Positions 35,180-43,987 of a stretch of 64,000 nucleotides of DNA are shown here, piece by piece. The stretch spans positions 62,001 to 126,000 of the forward strand of contig NZ_FNRL01000004.1 in assembly GCF_900107795.1 (NCBI RefSeq). Direction: 5' to 3'. The position numbers and the translations under genes were made by a program. Source of the stretch: Chitinophaga terrae (ex Kim and Jung 2007). Its GTDB lineage: Bacteria; Bacteroidota; Bacteroidia; Chitinophagales; Chitinophagaceae. The first letter of the stretch is position 1; every line of letters starts with the position of its first letter. Under the pieces are notes generated by a model. That model worked only from the letters and a program-made list of their open reading frames with translations. It was not told the DNA's origin and searched no databases.

Positions 35180-36355
35180 ATGAATGCGGACCAATGGCTC
35201 GAAATCACTGCAGCGAGGGATGCTGCCATCCGGGTGTTGTTGCATAATGTGAAAGGACCGGTGGAAGGACTTCCCCGAACCGCAGGTTGGGGATACCCCG
35301 AGCCATATACCCGCGATCTTTTGATCTCATTTTTCGGCGTTGCCACATCCGGCAACGAAGTGCTGATGGCCAGCATACGACGGGTGCTGGAAACCCTCGC
35401 ACAAAATCAAACTCCTCATGGCCACATCGCTTCCCTGGTGCACGATAAAGAAGACCTGGGAGCCAGCGACAGCACCCCGCTTTTTTTGCTGATAACCGGC
35501 ATGTACCGGAACCTCACAAGCGAAAAGGATTTCCTGAATGAAGCAGTAGAAAGATCCTTACGCTGGATGGAGTACCAGAGCCCGTCTGACAGGGTGCTTG
35601 TAGCCCAGCAGCCAACCAGCGACTGGCGCGACGAGCAATGGGTACTAGGTTACGGCCTGTTTGTAAACACATTGGTATACGGTTACCTGAAAGCCCTGGG
35701 CAATCACTCCCGGGCCGCGCTGGTGAAAAAGGCCATGTCGCGTTTTACAATTACCGCCGGCGTACAGCACCGGTACGTACATGAAGGCCTGGTGGTAAAG
35801 AAAAAACCTTATTACGCTTTATGGTCTTATAAAGTTTTAAGCAGCGAACGTTTCGATCTGCTGGGCAACAGCCTGGCCATCCTTACGGGGCTGGCTTCGC
35901 CTTCCCGGGCAGAAGAGATGATCAACTGGATAGAGGAAGAATGCAAGGCCTTGAAAGAAAACGATCTGCTTGCGGTAAACCTGCCTCCTAACTTTTTCCC
36001 ATATACGAAGCCGGGCGATTTCGACTGGCACGAACGGTATAAATCGTTCAACCTGCCGGGCGACTACCATAACGGGGGGATCTGGCCCTTTATCTGCGGT
36101 TTTTATGTAGCGGCCCTGGTAGCTGCCAGGAAATATAAACTGGCGGAAGAAAAGTTAAGAGAGTTGACGGCTCTAAATAAACTGGTTAACTGCCGGGAGG
36201 TAGACTACGGGTTTAACGAGTGGATCAAAGCGCAGGATGGCAAAGCAAAAGGCCAGGATTGGCAGACCTGGAGCGCGGCGATGTATATCTATGCGGTGAA
36301 ATGCGTAGAAGAGAGAAGAACCCCGTTCTTTGAAGAATTGAGGGTGAGCGTTTGA
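35180..36355 (+). CDS. GH100 / amylo-alpha-1,6-glucosidase-like (alpha/alpha)6-barrel protein
   Basis: 391 residues without signal peptide, so cytoplasmic. The sequence has helix pairs typical of an (alpha/alpha)6 barrel, with EPYTRDLLISFFG, DWRDEQWVLG, PGDYHNGGIWPFICGFYVAA and DWQTWSAAMYIYA. HNGGIWP and the Asp in DWRDEQW match the conserved core of neutral invertases (GH100) and related glucosidases. Hydrolysis of a glucoside is the best guess. It could trim or recycle the product of the preceding GT4. The coupling by 1-bp spacing shows that it is part of the same operon. Confidence 0.72.
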   Translation: MNADQWLEITAARDAAIRVLLHNVKGPVEGLPRTAGWGYPEPYTRDLLISFFGVATSGNEVLMASIRRVLETLAQNQTPHGHIASLVHDKEDLGASDSTPLFLLITGMYRNLTSEKDFLNEAVERSLRWMEYQSPSDRVLVAQQPTSDWRDEQWVLGYGLFVNTLVYGYLKALGNHSRAALVKKAMSRFTITAGVQHRYVHEGLVVKKKPYYALWSYKVLSSERFDLLGNSLAILTGLASPSRAEEMINWIEEECKALKENDLLAVNLPPNFFPYTKPGDFDWHERYKSFNLPGDYHNGGIWPFICGFYVAALVAARKYKLAEEKLRELTALNKLVNCREVDYGFNEWIKAQDGKAKGQDWQTWSAAMYIYAVKCVEERRTPFFEELRVSV

Positions 36356-36404
36356 TCTTTATTTCTGCCTATCTTTATAGCTAAATAGAGATTTCCTGCA
36401 AAGG

Positions 36405-36447
36405 TGCATAAAAAGTTTTGACCGAAGCGAATTTAATAAAGCAAACG
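36405..36447 (+). repeat. Probable relic of the palindromic GCAAAG element
   Basis: Bases TTTTGACCGAAGCGAATTTA followed by ATAAAGCAAA closely match the inner left part of copy A at 26332-26361 (TTTTGACAGAAGCGAATTTT and so on). The bases just before (TGCAAAGGTGCATAAAAAG) resemble an arm unit. No matching right arm follows. The relic forms the leader of the AraC-type regulator gene. Confidence 0.55.
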
Positions 36448-36448
36448 C

Positions 36449-37261
36449 ATGCAGTATCTACAAATTCCGCCACCCGCTGAGCTTCAGCCATACATTAGGC
36501 ACTTCTGGGTGTTGGAAGGAGATACGACCAGCCAGGTGCGGTCTTTCAGGACCCTGGCGGATGGCACGCCCGGTTTTATTTTTCAGAACAAAGAAAAAGG
36601 TATCCTCTACCAATTCGATAAACAACTCCCTGCCTCCTTCCTGTACGGCCAGGCTACGAAAGCCGCCGCTATTCACATCGATGGGGAGTTTGATACCATA
36701 GGAATATTTTTCCAGCCATATGGCCTGAAAGCCATTTTCGGGATCGATGCCCAGGAACTGACAGACGACTGCATGGAACTGAACCCGTATTTTTCAGCAG
36801 TAGGAGATATGTTGTCGGCCGTTCTGCAACGCGAGCCTACAACGGAGATGCGTATACGTAAACTGGTTGCTTTTATCAGCGAACAGGCAAACCGTCAAGC
36901 CAGGAACCAGGACAGCGCTATCATTTACGCAGCCCAACAGATCTGGAAACATAGCGGGAACCTGGGGCTGGCAGACCTCCGCTCAGAATTGTTCCTTACA
37001 GAACGCAGTTTTGAAAGGAAGTTTAAACAATACGTAGGGCTCTCGCCAAAACTGTTTTCCAGGATCGTGAAATTTCAATCCAGCCTTCAGAGCCTCCGCA
37101 CCGCCAGTTTCGAAAAACTTTCCGATATCGCGTATCGGCACCAATACGCAGACCAATCCCATTTCATCAGGAATTTCAGGGAGTTTGCAGGTTGTTCTCC
37201 TCTCCAGTTGCAACAGCTCCGGGAGAAGGTAATGGACAGCAGTGTTACCGTCATCCTTTAG
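36449..37261 (+). CDS. AraC family regulator with DUF6597-like N-terminus
   Basis: 270 residues. An N-terminal sensing domain (PPPAELQPYIRHFWVLEGD, typical of DUF6597) is followed by two helix-turn-helix motifs of the AraC type (LGLADLRSELFLTERSFERK, then FEKLSDIAYRHQYADQSHFI and FREFAGCSPLQLQQ). It probably activates nearby genes; the NAD(P)H-binding protein gene begins 81 bp downstream on the same strand and DUF1772 follows, and such regulators are often next to their targets. The signal is unknown. Confidence 0.9.
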   Translation: MQYLQIPPPAELQPYIRHFWVLEGDTTSQVRSFRTLADGTPGFIFQNKEKGILYQFDKQLPASFLYGQATKAAAIHIDGEFDTIGIFFQPYGLKAIFGIDAQELTDDCMELNPYFSAVGDMLSAVLQREPTTEMRIRKLVAFISEQANRQARNQDSAIIYAAQQIWKHSGNLGLADLRSELFLTERSFERKFKQYVGLSPKLFSRIVKFQSSLQSLRTASFEKLSDIAYRHQYADQSHFIRNFREFAGCSPLQLQQLREKVMDSSVTVIL

Positions 37262-37316
37262 GACCTTTTTCTCTTATTTTGTCGATTTTGTTCAATTTTT
37301 AGCTTCCGGGCCGTGA

Positions 37317-37324
37317 TAATTTTG
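37317..37324 (+). promoter_or_regulatory. Candidate -7 box (TAATTTTG)
   Basis: TAATTTTG fits TAnnTTTG and lies 18 bp upstream of the ATG at 37343. It suggests a separate promoter for the oxidoreductase gene after the AraC gene. Confidence 0.4.
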
Positions 37325-37342
37325 TTTCAAAATAATTTAACT

Positions 37343-37984
37343 ATGAAACGGATTATCATATTCGGCGCTACCGGCGGAACCGGTTTGGAACTCCTGAAAC
37401 AGGCATTGCAACAGGGCTTCGAGGTTACTGCATATGTGCGGGACCCTTCCAAACTGCCTGTAACCAATCCGCATTTAACTGTAGTAAAAGGAGATATACT
37501 GGATGCGGGGGCAGTGCAGAACGCCCTCAAAGGCCAGGACGCTGTTTTCTGTACATTAGGCGCGCCTGCGAATAAAACGGGCGTCATCCGTTCACAGGGC
37601 AGCCTCAATATCATTAAAGGGATGCAGGCAAACGGGATTAAACGGCTTATCTGTCAAACTTCTTTAGGCTACGGCGATGGTAAAGCGGCGCTGAAACAAA
37701 CGTCTTTCATCTTCAAAAACATTATCGTTCCATTCCTTCTGAAAAAAGCATTTGAAGATCATGCTATCCAGGAAGAGCACATTAAACACAGCGGGTTGGA
37801 ATGGACCATTATCAGGCCGGGAAACCTTACAGACGGGGCGCTTACAGGCAGTTACCAGCATGGAGAGGAACTGCATAAGAAAAAAATAGCGGTGAAAGTA
37901 AGCAGGGCGGATGTTGCACATTTTATGTTGCAGGAACTGCATAATCCGGGATATTTATACAGGACACCGGGTATTTCCTATTAA
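37343..37984 (+). CDS. NAD(P)H-binding oxidoreductase (atypical SDR)
   Basis: 213 residues. The N-terminus MKRIIIFGATGGTGLELL is the glycine-rich cofactor site of atypical SDRs of the BLVRB / SDR_a5 type. AVFCTLGAP and GLEWTIIRPGNLTD are other family marks; there is no classical Tyr-x3-Lys. Members act on flavins, quinones or carbonyls, or are regulators. It follows an AraC-type regulator and precedes a DUF1772 gene by 11 bp. The ATG chosen gives the standard length; an upstream GTG would add ten residues. Confidence 0.85.
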   Translation: MKRIIIFGATGGTGLELLKQALQQGFEVTAYVRDPSKLPVTNPHLTVVKGDILDAGAVQNALKGQDAVFCTLGAPANKTGVIRSQGSLNIIKGMQANGIKRLICQTSLGYGDGKAALKQTSFIFKNIIVPFLLKKAFEDHAIQEEHIKHSGLEWTIIRPGNLTDGALTGSYQHGEELHKKKIAVKVSRADVAHFMLQELHNPGYLYRTPGISY

Positions 37985-37995
37985 ATTCTCACATC

Positions 37996-38487
37996 ATGAC
38001 ATCATTTAGTTCAATAGTCGCTATCGTTACGGCGGGGCTGATAGCCGGGCTGTTCTTCGGGTTCAGCACCGCCATAAATCCTGCGTTCCTGAAATTAGAC
38101 AACCTGGCTTATATCAAAGCCATGCAGGGTATCAACGAACGTATCCTGAACCCCGTGTTCCTGTCTTGCTTCGTATTGCCATGTATCTTATTGCCGCTCT
38201 CGGCCTGGCTGCATTTCAAAGCGGGAGCCGGTTTGGGAGGAATATTGTTCGCAGTTGCTGCGTTGATCTACATTATCGGGGTATTTGGATTGACGGCAGT
38301 AGTAAATGTGCCATTAAATAACCAGCTGGCTGCGTATAATACGGGGGCGATGACAGGAGAACAACTTGCTGTTGCCAGGGATCATTTTGCCATTCCCTGG
38401 AACCAGACGCATACCTGGAGAACTGTTTTATCGGTGATCTGCTTTGCAATAAGCGTGGTAGCCCTTTACATCGGCAAATCCAGGTAA
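37996..38487 (+). CDS. DUF1772 family membrane protein
   Basis: 163 residues, four membrane helices (about 8-28, 55-72, 82-105, 140-158). NPAFLKLD, the central RILNPVF and the C-terminal HFAIPWNQTHTWRT match DUF1772, a family related to anthrone oxygenases. Function here is unknown. Eleven bp after the atypical SDR gene, so co-transcribed; a two-gene unit of a reductase and a possible oxygenase for aromatic or quinone substrates is a guess. Confidence 0.85.
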   Translation: MTSFSSIVAIVTAGLIAGLFFGFSTAINPAFLKLDNLAYIKAMQGINERILNPVFLSCFVLPCILLPLSAWLHFKAGAGLGGILFAVAALIYIIGVFGLTAVVNVPLNNQLAAYNTGAMTGEQLAVARDHFAIPWNQTHTWRTVLSVICFAISVVALYIGKSR

Positions 38488-38508
38488 AACAGTTCTCAAT
38501 AAGAAAGA

Positions 38509-39762
38509 TTACCGCGATTGCCTGTTTTCCCAGATCTCTTTAATAACAGTCTCGTCATTCATCCCATCCGGGCAATTGGCAGAACGGGTATTGGCCCTAT
38601 ACTTCACCCGCGGTTTTTTATAACCCAATGTCACTATCCTTGTAACGGGCATCTGCAAATGCCCGTTAGGATCATGTTCGGTCACCCATTTGTCGGCATA
38701 CCGGAGCCAGTTGTGCCGGTATTCTTCAGGTTGCTGGTAGAACCAACTGATCTCGTCAAAGCCCCATGGGTAAATAGTTGTTGTATCCGGTACGCCCGGG
38801 TGATTGCTGACACCGAAATTGTCTAACTCTACGAGATAGGGCAATGATGCCGCTTTCCAACCACTGGGGGAAATGCAGCCTTTGCTGCGTCCGAAGAGCG
38901 CATCTGTAAAACCCATTTCCAGTATGCCTTCCTGGGGTTTCCCCGGAACAGATTTAATGCGAAGAGGGAAGGAATTAAAATCCAGCAGGCTTTTGCCTTT
39001 GTACAACATGCCGCCCGACGGCGTATGCGCATCCAGCAGCACCCAGTGGCTCCTGGTATGCGCGCCTGCGTATTTACGCAACCGGGCAATGAATGCCGCC
39101 CAATGGTCGAGGTTTGGGTCTTCCATCCCAATGAGCGCGATCTGGCCCAGGTGCAGCGCTTCACAGCCAACATTCATATAAGTGCCTGCCAGGAACATGA
39201 ACCACAGCTGCGTTTCGGGCCTGGTAATATCCGGCACACTGTTTCCCTTGCTCCAATGGTCGACCAGTTTTCCTTTCAGGTTCAACATGCTGTCGTAGTT
39301 GAAATTCCGTTGTTCAACGGGCATGTCCAGCGCTTGAAAGGCCCAACCGGGGATGGGTACCTGGTTTACCTGGTGGCTGATCTGTTCAAACAAAGCGGCC
39401 TGAAAGATAACTTCCGGGTCGTTTTTCCGTACTTCATCCGCCAGCGCTTTTGCTTTCTGCAGGAAATCGGGATTAGCCAGTACGGCTTCGCCGCCCCACC
39501 TGTAAATAGCGCGGCCAATGAATTTAGCGCCTATGTTTTTAATTAACCGGATATCGTCTTCCTTATTAGGATAAGGCGCATCGCTGGCATACGGGTCAAC
39601 AGACAGGAACTCTGTCATGGTAACCGCATGATCCAGGTAGTATTCCAGGTTTTTACGTGAGATCCCTTTTTTACCGGGCAAATGTTGGGCGTTCGCTAAC
39701 ATGACGCCAAAGAGGAAGAAAGCCAGCACGAAGATTGCCGGACGCTGAGTGATAATTCGCAT
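38509..39762 (-). CDS. Secreted protein of unknown function
   Basis: 417 residues with signal peptide (MRIITQRPAIFVLAFFLFGVMLANA, cleavage near AQH). No family was recognised with certainty. The sequence contains IKNIGAKFIGRAIYRWGGE, and then KYAGAHTRSHWVLLDAHTP, and is rich in Trp, His and Tyr, giving the impression of a TIM-barrel glycosidase-like or substrate-binding fold, but no catalytic motif is clear. It is transcribed alone, divergent from the phenolic-lipid-type operon, so the two could share regulation. Confidence 0.75.
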   Translation of the reverse strand: MRIITQRPAIFVLAFFLFGVMLANAQHLPGKKGISRKNLEYYLDHAVTMTEFLSVDPYASDAPYPNKEDDIRLIKNIGAKFIGRAIYRWGGEAVLANPDFLQKAKALADEVRKNDPEVIFQAALFEQISHQVNQVPIPGWAFQALDMPVEQRNFNYDSMLNLKGKLVDHWSKGNSVPDITRPETQLWFMFLAGTYMNVGCEALHLGQIALIGMEDPNLDHWAAFIARLRKYAGAHTRSHWVLLDAHTPSGGMLYKGKSLLDFNSFPLRIKSVPGKPQEGILEMGFTDALFGRSKGCISPSGWKAASLPYLVELDNFGVSNHPGVPDTTTIYPWGFDEISWFYQQPEEYRHNWLRYADKWVTEHDPNGHLQMPVTRIVTLGYKKPRVKYRANTRSANCPDGMNDETVIKEIWENRQSR

Positions 39763-39892
39763 TTCGTGGAAAATATTTTTTCGAAAGATAGATTTTTTGA
39801 CCGGCTATCGATAAAATTTGGGATAAAGGTCGATGGACGCGTGATGAAAGGAAACAGAGAAATTCTTTATCTTCACAAATCGGCTTACAGTT

Positions 39893-41020
39893 ATGAGCAC
39901 AACAGATGTAATCATTATCGGCGGGGGGCTTGCGGGCCTGACAAGTGCTATCCATTTAACGAAAGCGGGGTTGAAGGTCATTGTAATTGAAAAGAGCCGT
40001 TATCCTTCTCATAAAGTATGCGGGGAATATATTTCCAACGAGGTGTTACCCTATTTACAGTGGCTGAACATAGATCCAGCTCCTTTACAACCGGCCAGTA
40101 TCTCCAGGTTATTGCTTTCAGATCACCAGGGAAAAACGCTGACAGCCCAATTGCCGCTCGGCGGTTTCGGGATCAGCAGGTATGCATTCGATCATTTCCT
40201 GATGGAGCGGTTTTTGGCGCAGGGAGGTGAATTGATCAATGATGCGGTGACCGATGTGCGGATGGAGAACGACAGGATGTATGTGCAAACCAGGGAACGG
40301 GGCGTGTTTGTTGCGCCGCTGGCAGTAGGAGCTTATGGTAAACGCGCATCGCTGGATGTAAAGCTCTCGCGGGGTTTTGTTCAGCAAAGATCGCCCTGGC
40401 TGGCCGTTAAGGCGCATTATAAGGGAGATTTCCCGGCAGATACCGTGAGCCTGCATAATTTCAGGGGAGGGTATTGCGGGGTGTCGACTGTTGAAGGAGG
40501 GATCATCAATATTTGTTACCTCGTGCATTACGATAGTTTTAAAAAATACCAGGATATCGAAACGCATCAGCAGGAAGTGGTATACGGAAATCCTTTCCTG
40601 AAAGAGGTTTTGACCAACAGTACTTTAATATTCGAAAAGCGCCTGGCTATCAGCCAGATCTCTTTTGCCAGGAAAGAAAAAGTATTTGATCATATACTGA
40701 TGGCAGGCGATACCGCGGGGTTGATCCACCCGCTTTGCGGAAATGGCATGGCAATGGCTATTCATAGCGGGCAAATAGTTTCCAGGAACATCCTGGATTA
40801 TTTTTTTACTTATAAAAAAGATCGCAGGCGACTGGAAACTACGTATATACATGACTGGGAGAAAGCGTTCAGCCGCAGGCTGAGGATGGGAAGGGTTTTA
40901 TCTGCCTGCTTTCAGCACGAGCAGCTGGCCGTATCCATGATGAAGGGGCTTACCTGCTTTCCCCGGTTGCTTCCAAAGATCATTAAAATGACGCACGGAA
41001 AACCATTAACATGTGGATAG
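39893..41020 (+). CDS. FAD-dependent oxidoreductase, geranylgeranyl-reductase family
   Basis: 375 residues. FAD-binding starts at the N-terminus (DVIIIGGGLAGLTSAIHLTK), with the RYPSHKVCGEYIS segment of the geranylgeranyl reductase-like group and a second FAD motif ILMAGDTAGLIHPLCGNGMA. Such proteins hydroxylate aromatic rings or reduce alkenes. As the first gene of the type III PKS operon it may oxidise the methylated phenolic product to a quinone or hydroquinone, by analogy with the SrsC flavoprotein of the Streptomyces srs system; the analogy is functional, not shown by sequence. It overlaps the methyltransferase gene by 10 bp. Confidence 0.88.
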   Translation: MSTTDVIIIGGGLAGLTSAIHLTKAGLKVIVIEKSRYPSHKVCGEYISNEVLPYLQWLNIDPAPLQPASISRLLLSDHQGKTLTAQLPLGGFGISRYAFDHFLMERFLAQGGELINDAVTDVRMENDRMYVQTRERGVFVAPLAVGAYGKRASLDVKLSRGFVQQRSPWLAVKAHYKGDFPADTVSLHNFRGGYCGVSTVEGGIINICYLVHYDSFKKYQDIETHQQEVVYGNPFLKEVLTNSTLIFEKRLAISQISFARKEKVFDHILMAGDTAGLIHPLCGNGMAMAIHSGQIVSRNILDYFFTYKKDRRRLETTYIHDWEKAFSRRLRMGRVLSACFQHEQLAVSMMKGLTCFPRLLPKIIKMTHGKPLTCG

Positions 41021-41724
41021 ACACGACGTACAGAAGTAGGGAAACGGAGATCATGGACGATTTTAATATGGAAGGACCCATGTTAAAAGAGACCCTGGTA
41101 AAGATAGACCAGATCAACCGCCGGTTAGGCGGCAATGACGTGACAATAAACGGGGTGTTGCAGCTGCTCAGGGAGCTGCCGGCAGATCAGATGGTGACAA
41201 TTATGGACGCGGGATGTGGAAGCGGGGAAATGCTGAGACAGTTGGCAGATACGGCAAAAAAGATCAACCGCCGGTTCAGGTTAATAGGGGTTGACGCTAA
41301 TGCTACGACCATCGGGTTTGCAAAAGAGTTATCGGTATCCTATCCTGATATTGAGTATTATTGTGAAGATATTATGTCGGAGTGGTTTGAAAAACAGGAG
41401 TCCGACATAATACTGGGGACACTTACCCTGCATCATTTCCCGGAAGAGGAAGTAAAGACCTTACTGCGTCTTTTTCTCCGGCAGGCCAGGGTAGGGATTG
41501 TGATCAACGATCTGCAAAGAAGTGCGCTGGCTTACCGTTTATTCAGCCTGTTGTGCATTGTTTTCAACTGGAACCGGATGGTAAGAACAGATGGTAAGAT
41601 TTCAATATTGAGAGGATTTAAGAAAAAAGAATTAGAACAACTGGCTGCCTCATTGCAGATTAATCATTACTCTGTTAAATGGAAATGGGCGTTCCGGTAT
41701 CAATGGATAATAAAGAACTTATGA
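41011..41724 (+). CDS. SAM-dependent methyltransferase of the type III PKS operon
   Basis: 237 residues, class I methyltransferase. TIMDAGCGSGEMLRQL is the SAM-binding motif I, with GVDANATT and DIILGTLTLHHF (motif II/III) after it. The N-terminal TYRSRETEIMDD and NRRLGGNDVT segments occur in methyltransferases that neighbour type III PKS genes. The start at 41011 overlaps the FAD gene; an ATG at 41053 preceded by GGAG is an alternative but would remove the conserved segment. It likely O- or C-methylates the PKS product. Overlap with the next gene is 4 bp (ATGA). Confidence 0.88.
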   Translation: MWIDTTYRSRETEIMDDFNMEGPMLKETLVKIDQINRRLGGNDVTINGVLQLLRELPADQMVTIMDAGCGSGEMLRQLADTAKKINRRFRLIGVDANATTIGFAKELSVSYPDIEYYCEDIMSEWFEKQESDIILGTLTLHHFPEEEVKTLLRLFLRQARVGIVINDLQRSALAYRLFSLLCIVFNWNRMVRTDGKISILRGFKKKELEQLAASLQINHYSVKWKWAFRYQWIIKNL

Positions 41725-42773
41725 GCGTAAAAATTCAAGCTGTCGCAAAAGCCTTACCGCCCTATACCAGAACTACGCAAGAGATACTTCCTTTTTTGGA
41801 TCTTTGGTTATCCGGCCAGGAAGACCGTTTTGTAAGGAAGGTAAAGAAGATATTTGAAAATGCGGGAGTAGACAGACGTTATTCGATCATGGGACCGGAG
41901 GAGGTTTTTACCAAAACATCGTTTGAAGAGAAGAATAATATTTATATAAAAGAGGGTACCAGGTTAGGACGTCAATGCCTGGAAGCAGCGCTGGAAAAAG
42001 CATCGCTGCGCCCTACAGATATTGATTTTATTATTACCGTTAGTTGTACCGGTATCATGATCCCTTCGATGGATGCTTACCTGATCAATGAGTTGCAGAT
42101 GAAACAGGATATAGTGCGTTTACCCGTTACCGAGATGGGTTGCGCAGCTGGCGTATCAGGTATGCTCTATGCAAAAAAAATGCTGGCGGCCAATCCCAAT
42201 AAACGGGCGGCGGTAATAGCGGTGGAATCGCCTACCGCAACCTTCCAGCTGGACGACTATTCGATGCCGAATATTGTGAGCGCAGCGATCTTCGGAGACG
42301 GAGCCGCCTGCGCTATCCTGAGTTCTTATGATACAGATAAAGGGCCGGAAATACTGGAAGAGGAAATGTATCACTTCTATGATGCGGATCACCTGATGGG
42401 TTTCCAGCTCACGAACGGCGGTTTAAAAATGGTGCTGGACGTGGAAGTGCCGGAGAAGATAGAAGCGCATTTCGGGGATATCGTACATCCTTTCCTTGCC
42501 AAACACCAACTTTCGATCGAAGATATAGATCACCTGATCTTTCACCCGGGAGGAAGGAAGATCATCAACCTGGTAGAATCGTTGTTTGTGTCTATGGGCA
42601 AACAGCTGGACGATACGAAGGAGGTGCTACGGCAATATGGAAATATGTCGAGTGCTACTGTGTTGTATGTACTGGAAAGATTTTTGGACCAGGAGATACC
42701 TGCGGGGAAAAAAGGACTGATGCTGAGCTTTGGACCTGGATTTTCAGCACAAAGAATTTTGTTACAATGGTAA
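41721..42773 (+). CDS. Type III polyketide synthase (chalcone/stilbene synthase family)
   Basis: 350 residues. The catalytic triad is complete: Cys141 (EMGCAAGVSG), His275 (IFHPGGRK) and Asn308 (YGNMSSATVL). VSCTGIMIPSMDAYL and the C-terminal LSFGPGFSAQRILL are also typical. These homodimers extend an acyl starter with malonyl-CoA and cyclise to pyrones or resorcinols. The downstream genes supply acyl-ACP-making enzymes, so a long acyl starter is the likely substrate. The start ATG overlaps the methyltransferase stop codon; the longer frame with MEMGVPV was rejected. Confidence 0.95.
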   Translation: MSVKIQAVAKALPPYTRTTQEILPFLDLWLSGQEDRFVRKVKKIFENAGVDRRYSIMGPEEVFTKTSFEEKNNIYIKEGTRLGRQCLEAALEKASLRPTDIDFIITVSCTGIMIPSMDAYLINELQMKQDIVRLPVTEMGCAAGVSGMLYAKKMLAANPNKRAAVIAVESPTATFQLDDYSMPNIVSAAIFGDGAACAILSSYDTDKGPEILEEEMYHFYDADHLMGFQLTNGGLKMVLDVEVPEKIEAHFGDIVHPFLAKHQLSIEDIDHLIFHPGGRKIINLVESLFVSMGKQLDDTKEVLRQYGNMSSATVLYVLERFLDQEIPAGKKGLMLSFGPGFSAQRILLQW

Positions 42774-43540
42774 AAATATTCGAAGGCTCCTGGGCCGTGG
42801 TGTTGGGAGGCAGCAGCGGGTTGGGTTTGGCGGCGATACAAAAGCTGGCAAGGCATGGCATGAATATCTGTGTTGTTCATCGTAATACACGGGTAGAGTT
42901 GCCGGCCATACAAGCGGCGTTTGAAGCGGTCAGGCAGGAGGGTGTGGAGCTGATCTCCTTTAACGTGGATGTTTTGAATGCGGCGCAGCGGGATGAAGTA
43001 TTGCAGGCGCTTCAAACAGCCATCGGTACAGGAAAGGTAAGGTGCCTGCTGCATAGCATTGCCAGGGGAAACCTGAAGGAGATCCCCCAGCTGCAGCGGG
43101 AGGATATTGATATTACGTTGCAATATATGGCTACCAGTTTATACGACTGGGCGGCAGCATTGCTGAAATCAGGATTATTTGCAGCGGATGCGAGGATCAT
43201 TGCATTTACAAGTGATGGCAGTTATAAAGCTATCCCGAACTATGCGGCGGTATCGGCGGCCAAAGCTGCGCTGGAAGCGATTGTCAGGAGCCTGGCCCTG
43301 GAAATGGCGCCCTATGGGATAAGAGCCAATTGCATAAGGGCGGGTGTTACAGATACGGCGGCGTTGCGGCGGATCCCCGGCAGCGATACGTTGCTGGAGT
43401 ATAGCAAAGAGAGGAATCCTTTTGGCAGGACCACTACGCCCGAAGATGTAGCCAATGTTGTGTACCTATTATGTTGCGATGAAGCGGCCTGGATCAATGG
43501 AACCATTATACCGGTAGACGGAGGAACACATTTACAGTAA
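42767..43540 (+). CDS. FabL-like enoyl-ACP reductase (SDR)
   Basis: 257 residues. The cofactor site is VLGGSSGLGLAAI. The active site is Tyr159-x6-Lys166 (NYAAVSAAKAALEA), the spacing of enoyl-ACP reductases FabI/FabL rather than the Tyr-x3-Lys of ketoreductases. TSDGSYKAIPNYAAV, IRAGVTDTAALRRIPG and GTIIPVDGG align well with FabL of Bacillus. It would reduce the trans-2-enoyl group on an ACP in the private fatty-acid module of this operon. The start lies 7 bp before the end of the PKS gene. The operon has no ketoreductase, which may come from primary metabolism. Confidence 0.85.
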   Translation: MVKIFEGSWAVVLGGSSGLGLAAIQKLARHGMNICVVHRNTRVELPAIQAAFEAVRQEGVELISFNVDVLNAAQRDEVLQALQTAIGTGKVRCLLHSIARGNLKEIPQLQREDIDITLQYMATSLYDWAAALLKSGLFAADARIIAFTSDGSYKAIPNYAAVSAAKAALEAIVRSLALEMAPYGIRANCIRAGVTDTAALRRIPGSDTLLEYSKERNPFGRTTTPEDVANVVYLLCCDEAAWINGTIIPVDGGTHLQ

Positions 43541-43546
43541 AGGATT

Positions 43547-43987
43547 ATGACTAAAGAAGAAGTACTGACATACCTGCCTTACAGCCATCCTTTTCTATTC
43601 GTGGAGCGGCTGGAGTATATAGATGAAGAGAAAGTGACAGGTTATTATACTTTGCATGCCGACCATTATTTTTACCAGGGCCATTTTGTTAACAACCCGG
43701 TGACGCCGGGTGTTATATTAACGGAGATAATGGCGCAGATAGGCCTGGCCTGCCTGGGTATTTACCTGGTAAGAGATACTATTGCAACAATGCAGCCGGC
43801 AATTGCGATGACTTCTTCAGAAGTGAATTTTTACCATCCGGTTTTACCGGGAGAAACGGTGAAAGTAACAGCGGAAAAAGTTTATTTCCGCTTTGGTAAA
43901 TTAAAATGCAAAACTTCCCTTTGGAGTAATGAACGGTTGATTTGTGACGGGGTATTATCGGGGATGATCAGACAAAAGACAGTATGA
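43547..43987 (+). CDS. FabZ-like 3-hydroxyacyl-ACP dehydratase
   Basis: 146 residues, a single hot-dog domain. The catalytic pair is His46 (GHFVNNPVTPGV) and Glu60 (LTEIMAQ), 14 residues apart as in FabZ. LPYSHPFLFVERL is the usual N-terminal strand. FabZ has HFPG where this protein has HFVN, a mild change seen in dehydratases of specialised pathways. It dehydrates 3-hydroxyacyl-ACP before FabL-like reduction. The stop overlaps the ketosynthase start by 4 bp. Confidence 0.92.
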   Translation: MTKEEVLTYLPYSHPFLFVERLEYIDEEKVTGYYTLHADHYFYQGHFVNNPVTPGVILTEIMAQIGLACLGIYLVRDTIATMQPAIAMTSSEVNFYHPVLPGETVKVTAEKVYFRFGKLKCKTSLWSNERLICDGVLSGMIRQKTV

